In this document: piece after piece, positions 59,015 through 64,000 of the stretch
Layout of the letters: each line of letters starts with the position of its first letter
Position numbering within the stretch: the stretch's first letter is position 1
Assembly (NCBI RefSeq): GCF_003449015.1
Contig: NZ_QRGD01000003.1
Coordinates: 124,001 to 188,000, forward strand
Reading direction: 5' to 3'
DNA: 64,000 nt
Source of the DNA: Aureibaculum luteum
Lineage (GTDB): Bacteria; Bacteroidota; Bacteroidia; Flavobacteriales; Flavobacteriaceae
Notes under the pieces: model-generated
Told to the model about the DNA's origin: nothing
Database searches by the model: none
Seen by the model: only the letters and a program-made list of their open reading frames with translations
Position numbers and translations under genes: made by a program

Positions 59015-61120
59015 ATGGACATTGATAAAAATACATTTAACCACGTAACCTACTTATGGAACCACGATAAAGCCTCTAAATTAGGAGATGATCAAGTTGC
59101 CTTATTTTTATATCGCTCAAATATTTTAGGAGCTGATTTAAGAATAACGAATTATGGAGGTGGAAATACAAGTTGCAAAACCATTGAAAAAGACCCTTTA
59201 ACCAATAAAGAAGTTGAAGTAATGTGGGTAAAAGGTTCTGGAGGAGATATTGGAACGTTAACAAGAAGTGGAATAGCTGGACTTTATACAGAACGGTTAC
59301 GAGACCTAAAAAACGTTTATGGAGGTTTAGACGATGAAGACAGAATGGTTGGACTATTTAACCACTGTATTTACGATTTGGATAGTAAAGCTCCATCTAT
59401 TGACACCCCTTTACATGGACTACTACCCTTTAAGCATATAGATCACTTACACCCTGATGCATTAATAGCAGTTGCGGCGGCAAAGGATAGCGAAAAGGTA
59501 ACCAAAGAAATTTGGGGAGATACTATGGGCTGGGTACCTTGGCAAAGACCTGGTTTTGATTTAGGACTCCAATTAGAAAAGTGCTTAAATGACAACCCTG
59601 GAATCAGAGGAATTGTTTTAGGGAGTCATGGGTTATTTACCTGGGGTGATACTTCGTATGAATGTTACATGAACAGTTTAGAAGTAATAGAACAAGCTTC
59701 CGAATATATAGAGCAAAAAATAAAAGCTAAAGACCATGTTTTTGGTGGAGAAAAAATAAAATCAGTACCACAAAATGAACGTAAAGAAAAAGCAGCTCAA
59801 CTAATGCCGCTTTTAAGAGGATTATGCTCTTCAGAAAACAGAATGATTGGTCACTTTACAGATAATGAGGTTGTTTTACAATACATTAACAGTAATGATC
59901 TGGTAAGATTAGCACCAATGGGTACCTCTTGCCCTGACCACTTTTTAAGGACTAAAATACAACCTTTAGTACTAAAATTAGACGCAAAAGATGATGTTAG
60001 CAATACAGAAGAAACTTTAAAAAAATTAGAGCCTGCTTTTGAGGTCTACAGACAAGAATACAAAGATTATTACGATACTTGCAAACGTAGTAACAGTCCT
60101 GAAATGCGTGACCCTAACCCTGTAATTATTATTTACCCTGGAGTAGGCATGTTTAGTTTTGCTAAAAACAAACAAACCACTAGAGTTGCTAGTGAGTTCT
60201 ATATCAATGCAATTAATGTAATGAGAGGAGCTGAAGCAATTACGGAATACACCTCGTTACCCCGACAAGAAGCATTTGATATTGAATACTGGCTTTTAGA
60301 AGAAGCGAAGTTACAACGGATGCCAAAAGAACAACCTCTCTCAAGAAAAGTTGCTTTTGTAACGGGTGCCGGTGGAGGTATTGGCAAAGCAATTGCAGAT
60401 AAATTAGCATCAGAAGGAGCAAATGTTGTACTCGGAGATATCGCTGAAGAGCGATTAAAAGAAGCTCTTGGAACCTACAAAAATGATGTCGCCATTTATG
60501 CAATTTGTGATGTTACTAAATCGGAATCTATAGCAAACGCTTATAAAAAAGCTTGTTTAGAGTTTGGTGGTGTTGACATTGTGGTACACAGTGCCGGCTT
60601 AGCAATTTCTAAACCTTTAGAAGAAACGACCGAAAAGGATTGGGATATTTTACAAAACGTACTTGTAAAAGGTCAGTTTGAGCTTGCAAAGCAAGCTGTT
60701 GAGGTCATGAGAAAACAAAACTTAGGTGGCGACTTTATAAGTATTGCCAGTAAAAACGGACTTGTTTCTGGCCCTAATAATGTTGGTTATGGCACCGCTA
60801 AAGCAGCTCAACAACACATGGCACGATTATTAGCCGCCGAATTAGGTAGCGATAAAATACGTGTAAATACTGTAAATCCGGATGGCGTTATTGTCGGTAG
60901 TAAAATTTGGGAAGGAGACTGGGCAGAAGGAAGAGCAAAAGCTTATGGAATCACTGTAGATGAACTTCCCGCTCATTATGCAAAAAGAAACTTATTGAAT
61001 GAGATAATTTACCCTAAAGACATTGCGAATGGTGTATTTGCCTTAGTTGGCATTTTAGATAAAACCACAGGAAACATTATCAATATAGACGGAGGAATGC
61101 CAGCTGCTTTTGTAAGATAG
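59015..61120 (+). CDS. Bifunctional rhamnulose-1-phosphate aldolase/lactaldehyde dehydrogenase (RhaEW type)
   Basis: A 701-residue fusion. Residues 1 to about 430 are a class II aldolase domain (NYGGGNTSCKT, LHGLLPFKHIDHLHPDA with metal His residues, GSHGLFTWGD). Residues about 440-701 are a short-chain dehydrogenase with TGAGGGIGKA for NAD, the SIASKNG serine and the GYGTAKAA Tyr/Lys pair. It splits L-rhamnulose 1-phosphate to dihydroxyacetone phosphate and L-lactaldehyde and oxidises the latter to lactate. Such fused enzymes are established in rhamnose loci of several bacterial groups. First gene of the plus-strand rhamnose operon. Confidence 0.93.
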   Translation: MDIDKNTFNHVTYLWNHDKASKLGDDQVALFLYRSNILGADLRITNYGGGNTSCKTIEKDPLTNKEVEVMWVKGSGGDIGTLTRSGIAGLYTERLRDLKNVYGGLDDEDRMVGLFNHCIYDLDSKAPSIDTPLHGLLPFKHIDHLHPDALIAVAAAKDSEKVTKEIWGDTMGWVPWQRPGFDLGLQLEKCLNDNPGIRGIVLGSHGLFTWGDTSYECYMNSLEVIEQASEYIEQKIKAKDHVFGGEKIKSVPQNERKEKAAQLMPLLRGLCSSENRMIGHFTDNEVVLQYINSNDLVRLAPMGTSCPDHFLRTKIQPLVLKLDAKDDVSNTEETLKKLEPAFEVYRQEYKDYYDTCKRSNSPEMRDPNPVIIIYPGVGMFSFAKNKQTTRVASEFYINAINVMRGAEAITEYTSLPRQEAFDIEYWLLEEAKLQRMPKEQPLSRKVAFVTGAGGGIGKAIADKLASEGANVVLGDIAEERLKEALGTYKNDVAIYAICDVTKSESIANAYKKACLEFGGVDIVVHSAGLAISKPLEETTEKDWDILQNVLVKGQFELAKQAVEVMRKQNLGGDFISIASKNGLVSGPNNVGYGTAKAAQQHMARLLAAELGSDKIRVNTVNPDGVIVGSKIWEGDWAEGRAKAYGITVDELPAHYAKRNLLNEIIYPKDIANGVFALVGILDKTTGNIINIDGGMPAAFVR

Positions 61121-61155
61121 CTAATTATAAAAAAATTATTATTTGAATTAATTTT

Positions 61156-61212
61156 GAGATTCTTTCTATAGATTAGTATTAATTTATAGAAAGTTCTCTT
61201 TTTTAAAAAGAG
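61156..61212 (+). terminator. Terminator-like hairpin and overlapping alternative hairpin upstream of the rhamnose isomerase gene
   Basis: The arms around CTTTCTATA / TATAGAAAG with GAGA / TCTC below (61156-61198) form a hairpin followed by six T. The same CTCT bases can instead pair in CTCTTTT / AAAAGAG (61196-61212), directly before the ATG at 61216. The two structures exclude each other, so an attenuator or processing site between the aldolase and isomerase genes is possible. Confidence 0.55.
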
Positions 61213-61215
61213 CAT

Positions 61216-62496
61216 ATGAAAATTACAGAAAATCAAATTGCACATGTTAATAAAGTATCGTTATCCGTTCATAAAACTAGTTACGATTATATATCAAACA
61301 CTTTATCTGAAAAAGGACATAACGTTAAGGGTATTATTGACAAACTTGCCAACTTCCAAGTAGCAATACCAAGCTGGGCATTGGGTGCAGGAGGAACTCG
61401 GTTTGGCAGATTTTCCTTTTATGGTGAACCTTCCAATTTAGAACAAAAACTGGAAGATGTTGGTTTATTACATGCACTTACACAGACCGCAGGAGCTATT
61501 TCATTACATATTCCATGGGATGTACCAGAAGATTATAGTGCCATTAAAGAATTAGCATCTTCGTTAGATTTAAAATTTGACGCTGTAAACTCAAATACGT
61601 TTCAAGATCAGAAAAACGCAAAAGAAAGTTATAAATATGGTTCGTTAAGCAACTCTAGTCAAGGAGTCAGAGAGCAGGCCATAGCTCACAATATTAATGT
61701 TATAAAAATCGGCAAAAAACTGGGATCAAAAGCACTAACCGTTTGGTTGGCAGATGGCTCAACTTTCCCAGGACAAAGCAATTTTCAATCAGCTTTATCA
61801 AACACTGAAAATAGCCTTAAAGAAATATATAAAAACATACCTGACGATTGGAAATTATTAATTGAATACAAACCCTATGAACCCAATTTTTATAGTACCG
61901 TAATACAAGATTGGGGCACCTCATTTATGTTGGCAAATGCTTGTGGAGATAAAGCTTTTACTTTGGTTGACTTAGGTCACCACCTTCCTAATACTAATAT
62001 AGAACAAATAGTTTCTACGTTAATGCTAAAAGGAAAATTGGGTGGATTTCATTTTAATGATAGTAAATATGGTGACGATGATTTAACTGTTGGAAGTATA
62101 AAACCATATGCTTTGTTTTTAATATTTAATGAGCTCGTTTACGGTATGGAAAATAACCCTCAAAATCCAGATTTAGCTTGGATGATTGATGCCAGCCACA
62201 ACATTAAAGATCCTTTAGAAGATTTAATTCAATCATTAGAAGCTATTCAAGAAGCTTACGCAAAAGCTTTACTTGTTGATCAAAAATCATTAAGAACCGC
62301 TCAGCAAGAACACGATGTAGTGCGTTGCCAAGAAATAATACAAGAGGCGTACCGTACAGATGTAAGACCATTACTAGAGAAAGCAAGACTAGAAAAAGGA
62401 GGTGCCCTACATCCTATTACAGCCTTTAGAGCTTTAAAAGTGAGAAATCAATTACTAAAAGAACGAGGAAAACACACTCAAGCAACTGGTTTATAA
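61216..62496 (+). CDS. rhaI: L-rhamnose isomerase (RhaI type)
   Basis: A 426-residue TIM-barrel sugar isomerase of the Pseudomonas stutzeri rhamnose-isomerase branch, converting L-rhamnose to L-rhamnulose. Metal- and substrate-binding segments are clear: LLIEYKPYEP (Glu), FTLVDLGHHLP (Asp, His), GGFHFNDSKYGDDDL (His, Asp, Asp) and AWMIDASHN (Asp). It lies 95 bases after the aldolase/dehydrogenase and 1 base before the kinase. Confidence 0.93.
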   Translation: MKITENQIAHVNKVSLSVHKTSYDYISNTLSEKGHNVKGIIDKLANFQVAIPSWALGAGGTRFGRFSFYGEPSNLEQKLEDVGLLHALTQTAGAISLHIPWDVPEDYSAIKELASSLDLKFDAVNSNTFQDQKNAKESYKYGSLSNSSQGVREQAIAHNINVIKIGKKLGSKALTVWLADGSTFPGQSNFQSALSNTENSLKEIYKNIPDDWKLLIEYKPYEPNFYSTVIQDWGTSFMLANACGDKAFTLVDLGHHLPNTNIEQIVSTLMLKGKLGGFHFNDSKYGDDDLTVGSIKPYALFLIFNELVYGMENNPQNPDLAWMIDASHNIKDPLEDLIQSLEAIQEAYAKALLVDQKSLRTAQQEHDVVRCQEIIQEAYRTDVRPLLEKARLEKGGALHPITAFRALKVRNQLLKERGKHTQATGL

Positions 62497-62497
62497 A

Positions 62498-63874
62498 ATG
62501 AAGACCCACGTTACTGCCATATTTGATATCGGAAAAACAAATAAGAAGTTTTTCCTTTTTGATAATGATCACCAAGAAATCTATAGAGAATATATACGTT
62601 TTGATGAAATAGAAGATGAGGATGGGCATCCTACAGAAAATTTACCTGCCTTACAAAAATGGTTGAAAGATGTTTTTAACAGAATTTTAGATTCTGAAAA
62701 TTACAATATAAAAGCAATTAATTTTTCGACCTATGGTGCAAGTATTGTTTATTTAGATAAAAATGGCAACGTACTTACCCCCCTTTATAATTATACTAAA
62801 CCCATTGATGATAAAATCATAAATGATTTCTATAAAAAGTACGGTCCCGAAGAAACTTTTACTACGGAAACAGGCTCACCTAAATCAGGAATGTTAAACT
62901 CAGGAATGCAATTGTATTGGATAAAGCAAACGAGACCCGATGTTTATAAGCACGTAAAATACGCATTACATTTTCCACAATATTTAAGCTTTATATTTAC
63001 AGGTATCCCTCTAAGTGAATACACAAGCATAGGTTGTCACACTTCGTTATGGAATTACGAGACGAAAGACTATCACAAATGGGTCTACGAAGAAGAAATT
63101 GATAAAATATTACCTCCTATCGTATCTACAGAAACGAGTATTAATATGAACTACAATGGCAAACGCATTAAAATTGGCGTTGGTATTCATGATAGTTCTT
63201 CAGCACTACTTCCTTATGTGAGAAGCATCAAAAAGCCCTTTATTTTAGTTTCAACCGGCACTTGGAGTATCTCATTAAATCCACACGCCACTAACCCGAA
63301 ACTTACTGAGAAAGAGGTTGAAAACGAGTGCATAAACTATATGCGTATTAATGGTAAGGCTGTAAAATCATCTCGTATTTTTTTAGGAAACGAATATAAA
63401 ATTCAAGTTCAAAAGTTAGCGAAGCATTATAATGTTGCGTCTGATTATCATAAAACAGTCGACTTTAGCTATAATTTATACACTAAAATTGTAGCTGATT
63501 TTGAACATTTATTTTTTTGGGAATCGTTGACTACTGAAACAATGCCTAAAAAAACTAAATTACCTTACGATAATTTTGAATTGGCCTATCACCATTTAAT
63601 TACCGAATTGGTAATTTTACAAGTTGAAAGTATAAAAACAGTTATTGGAAACGATAAAATAAAACGCTTATATGTTGACGGAGGGTTTACAGACAATGAT
63701 GTCTTTATCCGGTTATTATCACATTATTTACGTGATATGAAATTAAAAACGACGACGTCATCATTAGGATCTGCTTTAGGAGCCGCTATAGCCATTTCAG
63801 ATTCTAAATTAAACTCAAAATTTTTGAAGGATAATTATTCCTTGAAAAAGCACGTGCCATTTATAATTAAGTAA
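62498..63874 (+). CDS. FGGY-family kinase, probable L-rhamnulokinase
   Basis: A 458-residue sugar kinase. The ATPase-fold phosphate-1 loop reads AIFDIGKTNKKFFLFD, with FILVSTGTWSISLNP and RLYVDGGFTDNDVFIRLL as the later nucleotide-binding segments. It begins one base after the isomerase stop, so they are translationally coupled. Context (isomerase, rhamnulose-1-P aldolase) points to L-rhamnulose as substrate; fuculose is the other common option in this branch. The last complete gene in the window. Confidence 0.88.
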   Translation: MKTHVTAIFDIGKTNKKFFLFDNDHQEIYREYIRFDEIEDEDGHPTENLPALQKWLKDVFNRILDSENYNIKAINFSTYGASIVYLDKNGNVLTPLYNYTKPIDDKIINDFYKKYGPEETFTTETGSPKSGMLNSGMQLYWIKQTRPDVYKHVKYALHFPQYLSFIFTGIPLSEYTSIGCHTSLWNYETKDYHKWVYEEEIDKILPPIVSTETSINMNYNGKRIKIGVGIHDSSSALLPYVRSIKKPFILVSTGTWSISLNPHATNPKLTEKEVENECINYMRINGKAVKSSRIFLGNEYKIQVQKLAKHYNVASDYHKTVDFSYNLYTKIVADFEHLFFWESLTTETMPKKTKLPYDNFELAYHHLITELVILQVESIKTVIGNDKIKRLYVDGGFTDNDVFIRLLSHYLRDMKLKTTTSSLGSALGAAIAISDSKLNSKFLKDNYSLKKHVPFIIK

Positions 63875-63929
63875 TAGTAAAATGCAACTTGGAAATGGTC
63901 GATTACTAAAACCTCAACTTTTCAAAATA

Positions 63930-63950
63930 GTTAAGTACAATCTACTTAAC
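63930..63950 (+). terminator. Weak hairpin after the rhamnose operon
   Basis: Perfect 8-bp arms GTTAAGTA / TACTTAAC with loop CAATC, 55 bases after the kinase stop, followed after nine bases by CTTTTT. The stem is AT-rich, so it is only a candidate terminator. The remaining bases to 64000 hold no supported gene. Confidence 0.4.
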
Positions 63951-64000
63951 ATCAACTTCTTTTTACGACTAAAACATTAAGTACAAGACTTATTACAATT

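Noticed and set aside
63882-63980. Possible 32-residue gene after the rhamnulokinase
   Set aside because: Very short, no family features, and it overlaps a hairpin that better fits a transcript end.

Overview
The window looks like the chromosome of a marine-type Flavobacteriaceae (Bacteroidota). The support is AT-rich DNA, tandem SusC/SusD pairs, Type IX secretion C-terminal sorting domains, a Nudix-type AraR regulator, GntR/LacI-sensor hybrid regulators, promoter boxes of the TAnnTTTG kind, and an atpBEFHAG cluster without atpD/atpC. No tRNA, rRNA, CRISPR array, transposase or prophage gene was seen.

Layout. (1) 1-4975: F1Fo ATP synthase genes atpB (5' end cut by the window), atpE, atpF, atpH, atpA, atpG, with a perfect 40-bp palindrome between atpA and atpG. 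(2) 5125-9149: housekeeping and small accessory genes: a 2-hydroxyacid dehydrogenase, a DUF1801 protein, a VOC protein, a TauE/SafE permease, an MtfA-like peptidase and a twin-CBS protein. (3) 9481-14756, minus strand: xylose operon in the order GntR regulator, xylB, xylA, xylose transporter. (4) 15079-21347, minus strand: araR, then araB-araD-araA-SSS symporter. (5) 21507-27357: two paralogous secreted T9SS proteins built from about 100-residue beta repeats plus a shared C-terminal domain that I tentatively liken to GH12. (6) 28019-34333: a divergent pair, a GH2 beta-galactosidase-like enzyme with an inserted LamG domain and a GH3 enzyme. (7) 34800-47206, minus strand: polysaccharide-capture operon SusC-SusD-SusC-SusD-DUF1735/DUF5627-like lipoprotein-Ig/CBM lipoprotein. 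(8) 48135-57614, minus strand: PhyH-type dioxygenase, creatininase-like protein, aldo/keto reductase, RhaT, polysaccharide-deacetylase-like protein, PL14-like lyase, GH78 rhamnosidase, GH88 unsaturated uronyl hydrolase. (9) 57818-63874: a GntR regulator, and divergently the rhamnose pathway (rhamnulose-1-P aldolase/lactaldehyde dehydrogenase fusion, rhamnose isomerase, FGGY kinase).

How it fits together. Regions 3-9 read as one island for using a complex, uronate-containing heteropolysaccharide. Surface lipoproteins and SusCD pairs bind and import oligosaccharides. The lyase, GH88, GH78, GH2 and GH3 enzymes cut them. Xylose, arabinose and rhamnose then enter three separate isomerase/kinase pathways, each with its own transporter and regulator. 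Rhamnose, uronate and xylose together recall ulvan, but no sulfatase is present, so a non-sulfated glucuronate/rhamnose polymer, a pectin-like polymer or an arabinogalactan is equally possible. The least explained parts are the PhyH-creatininase-AKR cassette that starts the rhamnose-linked operon, the pair of repeat/GH12-like secreted proteins, and an 18-bp motif shared by the two rhamnose-linked promoter regions.
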